A stretch of DNA of 64,000 nt from Lichina pygmaea (taxonomy: Eukaryota; Ascomycota; Lichinomycetes; Lichinales; Lichinaceae). Below, piece after piece: positions 19,395 through 32,385 of the stretch. The notes below the pieces were generated by a model. It was not told the origin of the DNA. It was given only the letters and a program-made list of their open reading frames with translations, and searched no databases. Where the stretch lies: assembly GCA_963422465.1 (NCBI GenBank), contig OY730171.1, forward strand, positions 2,666,001-2,730,000. The letters run 5' to 3'. Each line of letters opens with the position of its first letter. The first letter of the stretch is position 1. A program made the translations under genes and the position numbers.

Positions 19395-22300
19395 TTACGG
19401 CTTGGTGAGCTGTTCCTTGCGGAAAAACGCAAAGAGGCCGACGCAGATGACTAGTTGAAACATGAGCCCGACCCAGAACCAGCCCTTGCTGAGACCCTGC
19501 TGGACGCCGGCGGAGAAGTCCGGGAAGACGTCGCCGGGTCCGGTGCTGTCCGGCGCGGTGGCGCGCGCGAGCATCGTCGCGATCGAACCGAGCACCTGCG
19601 CGGCGATGAGGGTGCAGGCGATGTGGATGCGCGTCAAGGTCTGCAGCAGGATCATGCCGAAGCCGACGCCCTGGAAGGCGTCGAGCACGCCGAGCCACAG
19701 CCAGAGGGAGCGGCCGGCGAGGGCGCCGGCGACGGCACCACCGGCCCAGGGCACGTGCAGGCCGATGTTGGACGTGCCCCAGAGGATCTGACACCACCGC
19801 GGCGCGCCGAGGCCGACGGCGAACACGGGGATGACCCACGAGTGGTACCTGGACAGGATGCCAAAGATCCACAGCAGCGCGGCCCACACGAAGATGAAGA
19901 AGAAGACGACGAGCAGCGCAATCTGCCACGCCTCGGCATGGTTGCTCGACCACAGGTACTGCCAGTTGCGACCGTACGGGGCCGACAGCCAGTAGTTTTG
20001 GATGAGGACGATGGCGAAGAACCACTGTGAGTGCCAGGGTCAGTCGCCGGCGGGACCGGAAGGCGGGCGGGTGGGGAGAGATCAAGAGGACGCCAGAGCG
20101 TGGCGGCGAGAGAAGGCCGCGCAAGACTCACCATGATAATCTTCCGACGGAACAACGAGTGGTAGAAGGATGGGACCTTGCCTGGCGCTTGACGGTAGTA
20201 GTCTGGAAGACCGACGGCCATGATGACGGCGATGACCCACAGCATGACCGCGATGGGTATCGTGATGCCCGTCATGACCGCCGACCGAGTGACCGGAGTC
20301 GCGGTCGTCGCCCCGGCGTTGCTGAGTCTTGTGAGGTACGAGCCCCAGAACCAGAGCGCGACAACGTAGATCTGCTGGGTGCCCTGGATGACGCAGGCCC
20401 GATAGACCCAGGCCTTGATTGGTGCTCCACCTGGTTCGCGCGAGTCAGCAAGATTACACATATTCATACACACACGACAATCGACCCTCGGTGGAGCACG
20501 CTACCCACCTTCGTCACCAAAGTTCAACGCGAAGAAGATGGAACCGCTGCTCGCGGCCGTGGCATAGAAGCCCGTAGCCACGTTCTGAACCCATCCACGT
20601 CCGCTCATGCTGTCGACCAGCGGCGACATGCCGATGAAGAAGAAGGCCATGCCGTAGAAGATGAAGGGTATCGATAGCGAAAAGACCGACTTTAGCCGTC
20701 GGAACATGAACCACCAGAGGATCGACGAGACCAGGTAGATGCTCGCGATCGTGTACAGCTTCTCGGCCGCCTGGCCAACCTCGCCCGTCAGCAGCGTGAT
20801 CTGATACGAGTTCGCCGCAATAATCTGACCCTGCGCGGTCGTCAGCAACGCCAGCACCCCCAACTTGGCAGCAGGGCAGAAGCTGCTCGACAGGACAACT
20901 CACAAAGGCCATGAAGAAACTGTACACCGGCCAATCACCGATGCGGTATTGCATAAACTTCCTCAGGCCCCTGGGGGGAACGTAATTCTCGTCCAGCAAA
21001 AACTCGTCGCTAGGAGACTGGAGGGTCCACCCCTTCCCGGCCGTTGCCAGCTGGTGAGACACGTACTCGTTGCCGTCTGAGATCGGACGGTCGTCCCTCT
21101 TCATGCGGTACACGGACGATGCTGCGCTGCCGCCGTGGCTGCGACCGAGTTTCGCGTCTCGGAACCTGCCAAACCACTTCTTTTCGCTCTTGACGAGGTA
21201 GTCTTCGATGCACAGCTGGTCCTCGGACGATTTGCCGTCGAGTCCTTCGAGCTTCTTCTCGAAAGCGTTATAGAACTCCCCGGTCTTGTCGGTGAACGAG
21301 GGATCAACCTTCTGCAGCATGAAATCTTTCCGCGTCCCCACGACCGAGTCCAGACTGAGGGTGCTGAGGTTCTTCTCTTTGATCAGCGGCGCTGGCGGCA
21401 TCAGATGGTCTTCGGCCATTGGCGATGGTGGTGGGAGCATGCTTGAGCTGGGGCTGTCGGCTATCCTGTTCACGGCCAATCCTGGCGTGACGGGCGGTGT
21501 CTCCACATCCAGACCTCCGTCGTCCCTGCCTTCCAATCGACCGACGGTGTAGTCATGTATGAAGGAATCGCGGTAGTGGGCGGCATCGTCGGGATCCATG
21601 TCATCCGTCACGGCGAACCCGATCCTTCGCTCCAAGGCCTGGACGTGCTGCTGCAGCTCGTCCGCGTTCATCCCCTGCTGGTACGGACCGGCTCGGAAGG
21701 CCATGTATGGGTCGTACGCGCTGTTTCTCGCTTCCTCTTCCTCTTCCATTGGGCTTGTCGGTCCGCCATAGAGAGAGTCGGCTGGTCGTGCAGGCCTCGC
21801 AGGCGTCAAGGCGTCGCTCGGACTCAAGGTGCCGCCGGGCGTAACGGCGCCGCTAGCGGTAGACATGCCGCTGGACATACGAAGCATCGGAGGGGCAGGG
21901 CCTCTCGACGTTGTCGGACGGCTGACGCCAAGATAGGGAGAGGCCGTCTTCACTTTGCTGTGGATGCTGATTGCTGTCGACTGCAGTGTCTCAAGATCCT
22001 CGACCCATTTGACGACCGGGAACCTCTGCTTCGCAGAACGAGCTCGCATCTTTGCGCGGATCTCCGGTTTGCACGCGAGCGCCTCCTTGCAGGCCGACTT
22101 GAACTGATGGATGAGATGCGTCGTGCTGGTTGATTCCACTGTAAACCACCAGCCAGGCATCTGGCCGAGCCCACCGACTCGCGCGCCAATGCCGAGCGCA
22201 CCCTTACGACCAAACTCCACGGCGACCAGACCGAACGGCTCGTCGCGGGAAGGAATGAGCGCGAATTCCGCGCCGCTGAAGATGAACGGAGGGAGGGCGG

Positions 22301-25300
22301 TGAACTCGGGTTTGCTGAAGACGCGTTTGGGGTGGATCTGCATCAGTCGCTCGAGCTTCAGGGCCGCGAACTTGCCGTACAGGTCGATGACCGGTCCGAC
22401 GCAAATCAGCTGTACGTTTTCGTTTTCTTCGAGAACGGCCGGCATGATATCGGCGATCAGATCCACGCCCTTTTGCATGGACCATCGGCCGACGAACACG
22501 AGCAGCTCGGCCGCAGGGTTCTGCTCGAGCCCGGCCCAGTCTTGGGCCTGTCTCTTCAGCTCTGCTCGTCCGCGCTCAAACTCCTCGTCGATGGGGACAT
22601 CATCAGACTTGGCCGCGTTCGGATCAAAATCGCCCGTATCGGTAGGGTCCGGGTTGGGGAGTTTGCCAATCTTCGTCAGACCCCAGAAGATGGGATACCG
22701 TGCGAGCGAGCGTTTCCCGTACTTCTTCGAGACACCAACGGCCCCGAAGCCCTTCTGGTGGATCCGCAGATAGCTTGCGCCGGCGTGGAGCAAGTTGAAC
22801 ACCTCTCCGAACTGGGGGTAGTTTTGGGCCACTTCGGGACCGACGTTGTAGACCTCGCACACCTCTCGGCTTTCCTTGGGAGTCCTCATCGGCCAGAGCC
22901 CCTGAAACTCGGCGTTATGCAGCGAGAGACAACATGGGATCGTGTCAGGCAGCAGGTAGACCGGAGCCAGAGCTCCGTGATAATCGTTGATATGATAGAC
23001 CTCCACGGCGGGGAATCGGCGGATCGTCTCGGCGATGCACTGATTCCAGGCGCTGTAGTAGACGGCGCCTGTGCTACTCGTCAGATGCGCGCTTCTCCTT
23101 CTTGGCCGTCTTGGGCCGTTGGGCGAAAGAGCAACTCACTGGTCAGGTCATCCATTCGAGCCGGGTACGGCTCCGACTTGGTCTGCTGACGGAAGACGGG
23201 TGCGTCGAGAAGAACGTAGGTGATGTTCTTGAGCGTGTGCGTTTGGACCTGGACCTCGTAAGGCTTCCCTAGGATGGTGACGGTCATGGGTTCGAGCCGG
23301 TTGTCCTCGGGATAGTCAATCCCGCCAACACAGGGCACCACCCAGATGAGATCCTGATGGGCCAGGTTCTTTCCCATCAGTTGTGCCATCACACCGAGAC
23401 CGCCAATTTTGATCTTGATGGCCCAGTCCTCGATGTCGTATTCCATCGTCGCGATCAACACGGTGCGGCGAGGCAATCCTTTACCGGCGACGGCAATGTC
23501 AGTCATCGAACGATTTCCGGATGCGTGAACGCCGATGGTGGGGCTGTCGTTGTAGTCCTGCCGGTTCCTGAGTCGGGCGAAGCCTTTCCGGACGGCCAAG
23601 GGAACCAGCGCCTGCTTCTCGACCACGCCCACCTGGTTGAACTTGACCTTGTAGAACGATTTGATAAAGGCATAGATGCTGGCGGCTCCCATGGCAACTG
23701 GCAAGAGGGCCAGTAAAATGAAGAGCGCCATCTGCTTGTACCGCGACCCGACCGGGATCAGCTGGAAGCGGAGGTTGCCATCGTCAAGGGAGATGCGATA
23801 GGCCAGATGTGGCGACGGCGGTGCGTCGGTGATGTTGATGACCTTCTCGGCCAAGCTGCTCGGCGGCATTCTATCGAGCACAAAGTCTCGGTCGACGTCG
23901 CCGAAGACGACCGTCTGATCGGGCTGTCCGTCCGGATTGATACCCCAGACGTTGACCTGAAACGTTGTGGGCCACTCCGCCATAAAATGATACTCCCAGC
24001 GACCGTTGGCCTCGAGATTGAACGCGTTCTGGAGGCCACCGTCGAAGCCGTACCGGTTGAAGGGGCCATGCACAAACAAGTGGGGGAATCGCCGCGGCGG
24101 CAGGTTTTCACGCGACAAGTCGGCGTGTTGGACGTGGGAGCTGGAACCCGCCAGTCGGCTCCTAGAGTCATGAGGATCACGTCAGCTAGCGCCATCAACG
24201 GCACAGCACAGCACAGCACAGCACAGCACAGCACAGCACAGCATGGCATAGCACCAGCGCGGCCGCCCGAGAAGAGGATCATCGGTGAGGACGCATACCA
24301 GTACTGCAGAACGACATGCTCGTCGTCCCACCTCTGCCGCTTGGTGCCGGACCACTTCTTAGGAGCCAAGTCGGTGTTCTTGCCGTCGTAGACGAGCCAT
24401 TCGCTCCAACTGGAGCCCCAGTCGAGCGAGTAGCGGAACTGATCTGCCCCGGCGGCTTTGTGCGTGACGTGGAAGCGGCCGTCGCCGTCGTCGTGCAAGA
24501 CGTCTCGAGTGTAGTTGGCGGTCTTGGGGAACACCATGGGATTGTCGGGCTGGCCGACTCGGAAGAGAAAGCGGTCGACAGCGTTGGTGAAGCCTACGCC
24601 ATCTTCGGTGGAGACGTTCCGAACCGTGATGGCGTGGATGCCGTTGGAGACATCGAACAGCCGGGCGGAGAATCTGAAGGCTGTGACAATCTCCCCAACC
24701 AGCTTGGGTGGCTCTGGGTCGTCGATCTCCTCGCACCTGGCGCTGTCGAGGTCCAGCTGGGCTAGCCGCTTGTCGTCGGTCGTCGAGTCGATCTGGAGAC
24801 TAGACTTGATCGAGTCACAGTCCATCGCGGCCGAGAAGTCGATCTCAAAATCGATCGTCTCTTGGCTGCCGGCTGGGACCTCGGAAACGAGGCGCGCGTC
24901 GTGGCCGGGTGAGAATCTTGTGATCATCGGCGGCGGCGGCACGAACTCATCCTTCGGCACAAATGCTTTGAAGCCGTACGCCTCGAGCTTCAACTCGGGG
25001 ACGCACCCGTTAAACTCGGACGAGCCGTCGAAGCCGAGCTTCTCGGGGGACTCTTCCAGGTCGTACTCGTCGTGCGGGAAGAAGAGGTTCTTGACGGTGA
25101 TGTTGGCCGGGAAGGGAGAGATGATGGCCGAATCGTTCTTGGTGCAGTCGAACCTATGGGTGGTGGTCTCGTTGATATTATGATAGACCAACCAGATCGA
25201 CTGATTGCCCTTCCCTTGGCCGGTGAAGTCCTGGACCCCCTCGAATCGAGCACGCACTGCACGGATTGGCGTCAGCGAGGCCGTCGACAACAGCAACACC

Positions 25301-27618
25301 GAAGCCCTAGTAGACCCGAATCTCACCTGTACTCCAGATGCCAGTTTCGGTCACGGTCCCGTTGCTACCCGGCATGAACACCTCGCGGGTCTTGTTCGAC
25401 AGTTGTTGCAGGTAGAACCCGTCGTTGAGGGTGGGGTAGACCTCGCGCATGTAGAACATGCTCTTGATGATGTTTCGGATGGGATGCGAAGGGTCTCGAT
25501 GGTCCAAGCTGTTCCAGTCATCTTCGCATCCGTGCAGAGCCTTCTCGAGCGGAAATTGAAAGTACTGAGTCGAGCCGAGGCGGTAGCAGGCGTGGATCTG
25601 CCAGGCCTTGGTGGAACTGAAGGCCTGACGACCGAAGATGTAGTTGCTCGCGGTGCTGTCCAGTGCGTACATGCCTTGCTCTTCCCCCCAGAGGAGCTAG
25701 GAGACGATGAGCAAACGAACAAGACGTGCAAGGGGCACAGACGGGAGGGCGGCAAACCTTGGGAATGCCGGGCATCTGCAGGGTCGTGATATACAATCCT
25801 AGCATCATCCTCTCCGTACCCAGTTCGATGCCTGGCCAACGGAAGACATCCTGGTTGGTGACGCCGTACATATGGCGAGGGTCGAAGACGCCGGTGTTGG
25901 CATTGATAAGGTCGTTCGTCATGAAGATGTTGATGTAAGCATCGACCCAGTTCACGGGTGTGTCAAAGCCAGCGGCGAGATTCCCGTCGAGTCTACGATG
26001 GTCAGCGCGCCTGCCTCTCGCCGAGCTTCTTGCAGACCTACCCGAGGAACCGCGTCAAGGACCGATAGATCGAGTAGTGGAAGGCTCCACCGTCGAGGGC
26101 ACCTTTGCCAGGGTCGCGGATGAATTTCCCGGGGTCGGTCGTGTTGATCGTCCCGGCCACGGCATCCTTCAGGGTGTCGGTCGCCATCTGGGGCTCCTTT
26201 CCTCTGCCAACGTAGATCGATCCGAACGTGTTCCCACCGGTGATCTCGCCCGGGATGTAGAAGTTCTCTTTCCCGAACCGGCGCGCGCACTTCCGGACGT
26301 GGTCACTCCAGTCGCCGAGGGCGTCGACAGAGATCTGGGTGGCCTTGTCGAGACGGAAGCCATCGATGTCGAACATGGCAATCGTGATGCAGGCAAAGTG
26401 TTCGATCCGTTCCCGCACCGAAGGAACCCATTCTCGCAAGCGATCTTGCACCGAGGCGAATTTACTGAGCTGTCGCTGCCAGTCGGGATAGACGCCGAAG
26501 GCTTCGGTATCGCCGTACTGCACGGGCAGTGAGCGTCAAGGCCCCGGCTGCGGCTGGTGCCGGAGGGCGATGTCTTTTGGCGCGAGGGGCAAGGGGATCT
26601 GGAGGAGGAGCGGGAGGACGGGTAGACCAGTCGCATACCTGATCAAAGTCGCTGTCGTAACACCCGTTCATCCGATCCGTAACGTCTTTGCCGGCGAGCG
26701 AACCCGTCTCCAGCCAGAATCTAGGATAATCGCAGGTGGCATTATAGTCGTTACCGAATTCAAAGTCATGATAGCGCCGTTTGGTCTTCCACAAGACCTT
26801 GTGCTCCTCGAGGGTGAACGGCGCCGTTTCGTTGAGATATCCTTCGAAGCCGATGAGATCGCCGAGGCTAACGAGGGCATTAGCTTGGTCCATGGACGCG
26901 GCGCCGATCGGCCCTGAACTCACGTGGCCATGGTGTTGTCCAGCACGACGTACATGCCATACCGGTGCATGGCGTCGATGGCATCTCGCCACTCCTGGAT
27001 GTCGCCGAAATGGGCGTCCAGGAGGGTCAAGTCCAAGGGGGAGTAGGAGTCGGCACCCCACGGCAGGTTGATGAACGGAGTGCCGGCGATGTAGATTCCC
27101 TGACATGGGTCAGGGAGGCCATCCGGGACGGTTACATTGGTATCGAATCGGCCGACATGGCGCGTACCTTGATGCCCATTCCCTGGAGGTAGTCCAAGCT
27201 GTCGACGAGACCTTGGAGGTCGCCTCCATGTCGAAGCTGGTTGGCCAGAGGATCCTGCTCGAACAAGGTGTCCTGATTGGATGGAGAGGCGTCAGTGAGA
27301 CCGTTCGGCGCATGTGTCGAGCTTGGGCTCTCGAGCGCAGTGGGGACGTACATTGGCATTGTCGTTCTTGGGATCGCCATTGACGAATCGATCGAGGAAG
27401 AGTGTGTAGAAAGGAAACCTCCAGTTGCCAGGGGACGGATGGAACTCGTGGTCCTCCCATTCACCCCAGTACTCCAGCGGCGAATCTGCGGTCTGGTTCT
27501 GGTTGAGGTTGTACTGAGAGTGCTCCTCAAAGTACCGCAGGCCGAGAGCAACTCCGCTCAAGCCAAGCAGGGTGTGGAGGAGGGCCGGCACGCTCCACGG
27601 GCGAACGAAGGTCGGCAT
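19395..27618 (-). CDS. AGS1: Cell-wall alpha-1,3-glucan synthase, multi-exon
   Basis: Makes (1,3)-alpha-glucan of the fungal wall at the plasma membrane. Start ATG at 27618 (MPTFVRPWSVPALLHTLLGL, signal-like), stop TAA 19395-19397, about 13 exons with short introns; exon 1 is 27618-27352, exon 2 27272-27168. Domains in order: extracellular GH13 amylase-like part with DIDGFRLDKATQ and IPGEITGG; a beta-rich region; one membrane helix (MALFILLALLPVAMGAASIYAFI) near 23700; cytosolic GT5 synthase with KIGGLGVMAQLMGK and LLVFVGRWSMQKG and EPFGLVAVEFGRKGALGIGA; a Ser/Pro linker; a polytopic C-terminus ending FFRKEQLTKP. All parts are present and open across the predicted joins. A (CAGCA)n microsatellite at about 24203-24244 sits in one intron. 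Confidence 0.95.
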
Positions 27619-30195
27619 CGTGTGCGTGTCGTCCCTTCGACGTTGTCGACGCCGGACCGCACCTCTACCGGCCACGAACCAGCAGAGACAAATGCACAAC
27701 GAGGGCCGCAAAGAATGCACACATCAACAATAACGAGCGTGGAGAATGAGAGCAAAGAGAGAAAAATCAGGGTAGAGACCGAACAGAGGTAAAATTTTCT
27801 TGAACTCGATTCACCATTGGATCACTTTCTGAGACAGCACAAAGAGGGAGGGGGGGGGGGGGAAGCTGGGAAAAGCAATAGATGGGGCAAGCCACATCGA
27901 GCATCCACCACCACAGCGGAGGCCTTCCCACCCTCAGCATCGGCATGACTGTGTGCATCGAAGCAGACGAAGCGCGGCGCTGACTGGTACCTCCGAGCGC
28001 ATCGGACCGCGCTCGAGAGATCCATGCTCGCTCGAAGGGGGATGGGGCGAGAAAAGCGCGAGAAGCTGCACAATGTACGCCCGTGCAGGCCGGACTTCGT
28101 ATCTCCTCGCCGTACGTACGTACTGAGACCTGGCTCTCCTCTGCTGTTCATCTCGAAATAACAAGTTCCTCGCACGGCTCACACCAGAACACCATCTCCC
28201 CGAAGGAAGCCGATTAATTGGCATGGACAATCCCATACCGCCTTGGGAGCACCGAAGCGGTTCCTTCAAGCTGGATGCTTGACCAGGTAAGAACAGGGAA
28301 AAAAAAAGGAAAGCCGAGCCGATCGACATTAGACGAATGTGAATGGACTCCCAGGAAAAAGTGCAGGCTTCCGCTGCAGTAACACGTGCCGCCAACGACA
28401 GCCTCCCGCCCGGATTTGCGCCTCACAGGCAACGGTTCAACATTCCGTCCCGTACTTTAGTAGAAGCTTCCCTTGGCGCGATCATGTCCTTTCCCCAGAG
28501 CTGGCCGGCGGAAGACACCCATTCGCCGGGGTTCCAAGAGCCGGTGGAGCTCTTGGCGTCGTTGCAAACTTAGGTCCGTTCCTGAGCCGCTACATCACAG
28601 CATGCTTGAGTCTTGGTGCGTGCGTTCCATTGCTTTTTCCTCTTTCCGCCGTGACGACCCGACGCTGGATGAAGCTGACAACAGACCATGCGCGCCGATA
28701 AGGGGATCATGAAGAGCCGAGCCCGAAAGAGGTCAGAGGACATGGCCTCGGGGCGGCAGATTGCTCGATCGGGGAAGTATAGCAGCCCAGAGGAGGGCTC
28801 GGTATAAGGCTGAATCTTGGTGACCGCAATCTCCTGGACGTCCACGACATGTCAGGAGTCCTTCTTCTTGTTAGGAGTACGAAGTCCTTCGTACCGTTTG
28901 GCTTGGCAGGGGTGCCTCCCGGAACCGCCTCAGCTGAACACGGAAGCACGTTCCCTTGGAGATCCAGATATGAGATTTGACGGGCTGCCGCATGTGGAAC
29001 TTCATCCTTACGTAGGCTTGATCGTGCTCATCCATTGGCTCCCTTTGCGCGCATGATGTTTCTATGAATAGAAACAGACAGCGGCGGGCTCAGCGCAATT
29101 AAAAGCCGTGCTGTTGCCACCTCATCAGAGACCGCTTGTCCGTCAAGACGGAATAATAAAGAGCGATGTTTGTATGGCGGCCGGCAACGGTGAGCCGGCA
29201 GAGGAAAATAGCTCCCGCTCCGTAGCTCCCGCTCCATAGTCATGGGGGTGTTGTCAGGGGGGTGTTGTCAGGGGGGGGTTGCCAGGGTGCGAGGGTGTTC
29301 CCAACATCACCTGAGGTTCCTACACTGGACCGCTACCTGTAAGCCTGCGAGTGCCAAAAGTAAGCATGTCCTGCAACGTAGAGTGTACTCGTAAGTAGCC
29401 TACACCCGCACAGTGACGTATGTATGGGTACTGTACGTAATAATACTAATTGGCTTGGTCAGCGGGCGGAGTTCAGGATGGCCCTAGCAAGAACGGGTCA
29501 CAGTCACGTACTGCGATGGACAGGACCGATAGTTGAAATCCGACAGACATCATGCGAAGTCGCACGACATGTTGGGATTCTGGCGAGACTTCCGCAGCGA
29601 GAGGAGTTCAACAAGTCTGCGAGTCGGTGACCGCAACCCCGCCGAGTCGATGCGGCATGATGTCAGACGACAAGCCCGTCTGCGACAACTGCAGTCTTGG
29701 CCACGTCGTCCCGACCTCGCTTCGATATTGACGGTGAGCAGCAAAAGCGTCGATGTCGTAAGGCTAGAAGCGAATAAGAGAAGGTAAGACTTGACCATGT
29801 GTGGCATGATACAGTACGAGATCGTATTGCCACGCTGGAGCTGACAGTCCAGAGACGAGACTAAACGTCACGTGATCTGCTTGATGCACGTGATGATCAC
29901 TACCTAAGCGGACCTCCTGAAGTTACTCGTACTACGGAAGTACGTACGTACGACGTACGAGGGTACATATGAGTACGTACCGCTTCCCATCAGATCCATT
30001 GCTTACTAAGCCGCAGGCCGGAGCACGTGACTGAGGCCATGGCGTCTGTTGAAGTTGGGCGATCTGCAACGTCATACCACGTGACACCCAGAAAGACGCT
30101 AACCCTAGATTGGAAGGACAAAGGAAGATTTTTCATTGTAGACGAATGCTTGTGTACATCCTCTTGTCTTCTAAGTGCCTCGTCATTCTGAAGTG
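27619..30195. other. Upstream region of AGS1, no gene recognised
   Basis: 2.6 kb with only short overlapping ORFs of unlikely composition. Holds a poly-G tract at 27850-27862, three tandem GGGGGTGTTGTCAG-like units at about 29241-29285, GTACGAGGGTAC at 29955-29966, and four CACGTG hexamers at 29869, 29887, 30024 and 30078. Confidence 0.5.
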
Positions 30196-30678
30196 TCACC
30201 GACACTCGATTATCCCAACAGTCTTGATCTTCCTCGAGCCACATACCGGTAGCTGTGCAAGCTTGCAGGCGTCGATCGAATAGAACTGCGACATAAAGCA
30301 GAGCAACCAGCCATGGTAGAGAGACACGACTGGCAAGAGCAGAAGATATAAGTCGTCTATCAGGTCACCAACAGATTCGCCGCAGATCAATCGTGGCTCC
30401 CGGTCCGCAGCCTTGTTGGCCATGGCGTGCGTTATTGGCTTCACATGGCTGATCTCCCAGGCAGTTTCAGGGAGGAACTTGTGGCGTCGCGGGTGGCGCC
30501 GCCCCCAGCTCATCTGACTCGTGCGACCGTGACGGCCGTAGCTTGTCTTGAGCCGGACGTCCATATGTAAATTCGGATCTTCGAGTCGGACGAAGAAACA
30601 CGACCGTTGGCCCTGTATCCTCACCACAAACCCATCCGTAACATCAGCACAGTTCGAATCCTCGTTGGCTCTTGCCAC
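30196..30678 (-). CDS. Possible small gene, 160 residues, unrecognised
   Basis: A single open frame of 160 codons starting MARANEDSNCADVTDGFVVR and ending KTVGIIECR. It has a basic middle (YGRHGRTSQMSWGRRHPRRHK) and a hydrophobic stretch (LYLLLLPVVSLYHGWLLCF) that could be one membrane helix. I recognise no family, and no neighbour supports it. It could be a chance frame in GC-rich intergenic DNA. Confidence 0.25.
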   Translation of the reverse strand: MARANEDSNCADVTDGFVVRIQGQRSCFFVRLEDPNLHMDVRLKTSYGRHGRTSQMSWGRRHPRRHKFLPETAWEISHVKPITHAMANKAADREPRLICGESVGDLIDDLYLLLLPVVSLYHGWLLCFMSQFYSIDACKLAQLPVCGSRKIKTVGIIECR

Positions 30679-30897
30679 TGCGAGAACAGACGATCACGTC
30701 AGAAGCATAGCAACAGCAGACCAAGGTGGCCGTCAGTGGTCCCAACCCCGGTGATGATCTGGAGCACTTCACGGCAGCAGGCAGACCGGATGCTCATCAG
30801 CGCAGTCCCCTGATATCGTCCTATAGATGCAGTGCTATCCCTTTTCCCGTTGGCTGCTGGTCATCGATTGCTGACGGAGATTGCATGCTTGTCCAGG

Positions 30898-31344
30898 ATG
30901 CCGAAACCCGCCTTTCCCTCGACCGGCTTTGGCAACTTGCCGACCAAGCTCACGGACGACGACGCGATCGCGGTGCTGATCATGGTCAACGAGGACGACG
31001 GCGACAGCGACAAGGACGAGAACGACAGCCAGGCCGGGCCGGTCAAAGAGGACAGTCTGACGTCGCTGGTCTCGAGCGTGCTCGAGAAGACCAAAGAGCA
31101 CAGCAAGAAAGGGGAAAAGACCAAGAAGCAGGTGAAGATCGTACGCGTCACCAGAGGCGACCATCTCAAGGACTGGGCCCATGATGAGGAAGGCAACTCC
31201 ATCGGCACCGAGCCTGAAGAACTCGGCCCGAAGCTGTGGAAGGACGAGCTGGCCAGGTCGCCGCCCGAGGACACGCGCGAGCGCGACGATCAGCCCAGCT
31301 TCGACGCCTTGCTTGCCGGGGTGACATGCGATCGGGACTCGTAA
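30898..31344 (+). CDS. Hypothetical acidic/Lys-rich protein, 148 residues
   Basis: Begins MPKPAFPSTGFGNLPTKL; a further in-frame ATG at 30832 would add 22 residues, but codon composition becomes gene-like only at 30898. Features: an acidic run (NEDDGDSDKDENDSQ, about 31-45), a Lys-rich helix (LEKTKEHSKKGEKTKKQ), then QVKIVRVTRGDHLKDWAHDEEG and a charged tail. No signal peptide or membrane segment; probably soluble. GC-rich third positions like the neighbours favour a real gene. No family recognised. Confidence 0.55.
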   Translation: MPKPAFPSTGFGNLPTKLTDDDAIAVLIMVNEDDGDSDKDENDSQAGPVKEDSLTSLVSSVLEKTKEHSKKGEKTKKQVKIVRVTRGDHLKDWAHDEEGNSIGTEPEELGPKLWKDELARSPPEDTRERDDQPSFDALLAGVTCDRDS

Positions 31345-32385
31345 GAGTGTACGCAAGCTGGTTCTTGTCACTTTCTGTGGCAACTCATGTATTCACCGAA
31401 GAGACTGGGTGAAGAGACCAAGTCCAGATCAAGTCGCACCCTTGATTTTCGTAACATTTACACGTACGACATGGCCCTGCGTATGAACAGAAACGAGTAC
31501 TGTACCATCGGCATTGACGAAGAAAATTGTATGTTATCGTTGGCAATCTTTCAACAGTTTTTTGTTGAAGATACTGCCACCGAGACCCCAACCTTGGACG
31601 GAGCCTTGCGACGGCAAAAGAAGCCGCAGAGCCCCGCGTGGCAAGAGAGCCAGGGACGCCAGCTCACCAGAAGAGCCAGAGAGCTCAGCGCACAAGATGT
31701 TCATGGAGCCGCACAAGACAAAAGGGCCGAGGAGAGGGATCGTGGAGATAGGCACCCGAGAGCCCAGGCACATGTCTCCAGTACGTTACGCTGCCAGACA
31801 TGAGCATGCACCACCAGGCAAATACTGTACCTGTACCACGAGGCATGAATACAGCAGGCACGAGCAGGCGGCGGCAGACAGCACCGGGCAGCACCAAGCA
31901 GCAGCATATACAGCATGTATAGCCGGAGCCCATCCCCCCCCCCCCCCCCTTTTCACTTCCTTTTCACTTCGAGCGGCTTAAGAGCCAAACGGGTCTTACT
32001 CCAGGAATCAAAGGGCGCTTGGGTTCTCAGTCAACAGGATCTGTTAGAAATTAGAAGTTGGAAAGTGGAAATCGGAGATTGAGATTGAGATGATTGATGT
32101 TTGGAAAATGTCGGGGAGGCCCTCGACTTCTTCTCTTTGTTCTCACTCTCCGTCTTCAATCTCCCAAGTCCGACTCCGACTCCGAATCCGACTCCGACTT
32201 CGACTCCGACTCCGACTGCGAGTTCGGCGCACGGTGACTCGGCCGCACAGCAACTCCAGCTTGCAGGGATCGTTCCGGCTTGCAGAAGTCACTCCGGCTT
32301 GCAAGGGTCAAGGAGTCCCTCAGAAACGTGGGAAGAGTATTTCATACATACGTAGACATACTTATATCCAGACAGTCGCAACATA
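31345..32385. other. Intergenic, no gene seen
   Basis: Holds a poly-C tract at 31934-31949 and a (TCCGAC)n-like hexanucleotide tract at about 32163-32222. The part before 32386 is the 3' flank of the uracil-DNA glycosylase gene. Confidence 0.5.

Noticed and set aside
20514-23006. A separate 830-residue glycosyltransferase gene
   Set aside because: The first part is the GT5 domain of AGS1 read through an intron; the membrane exons on both sides make it one gene.
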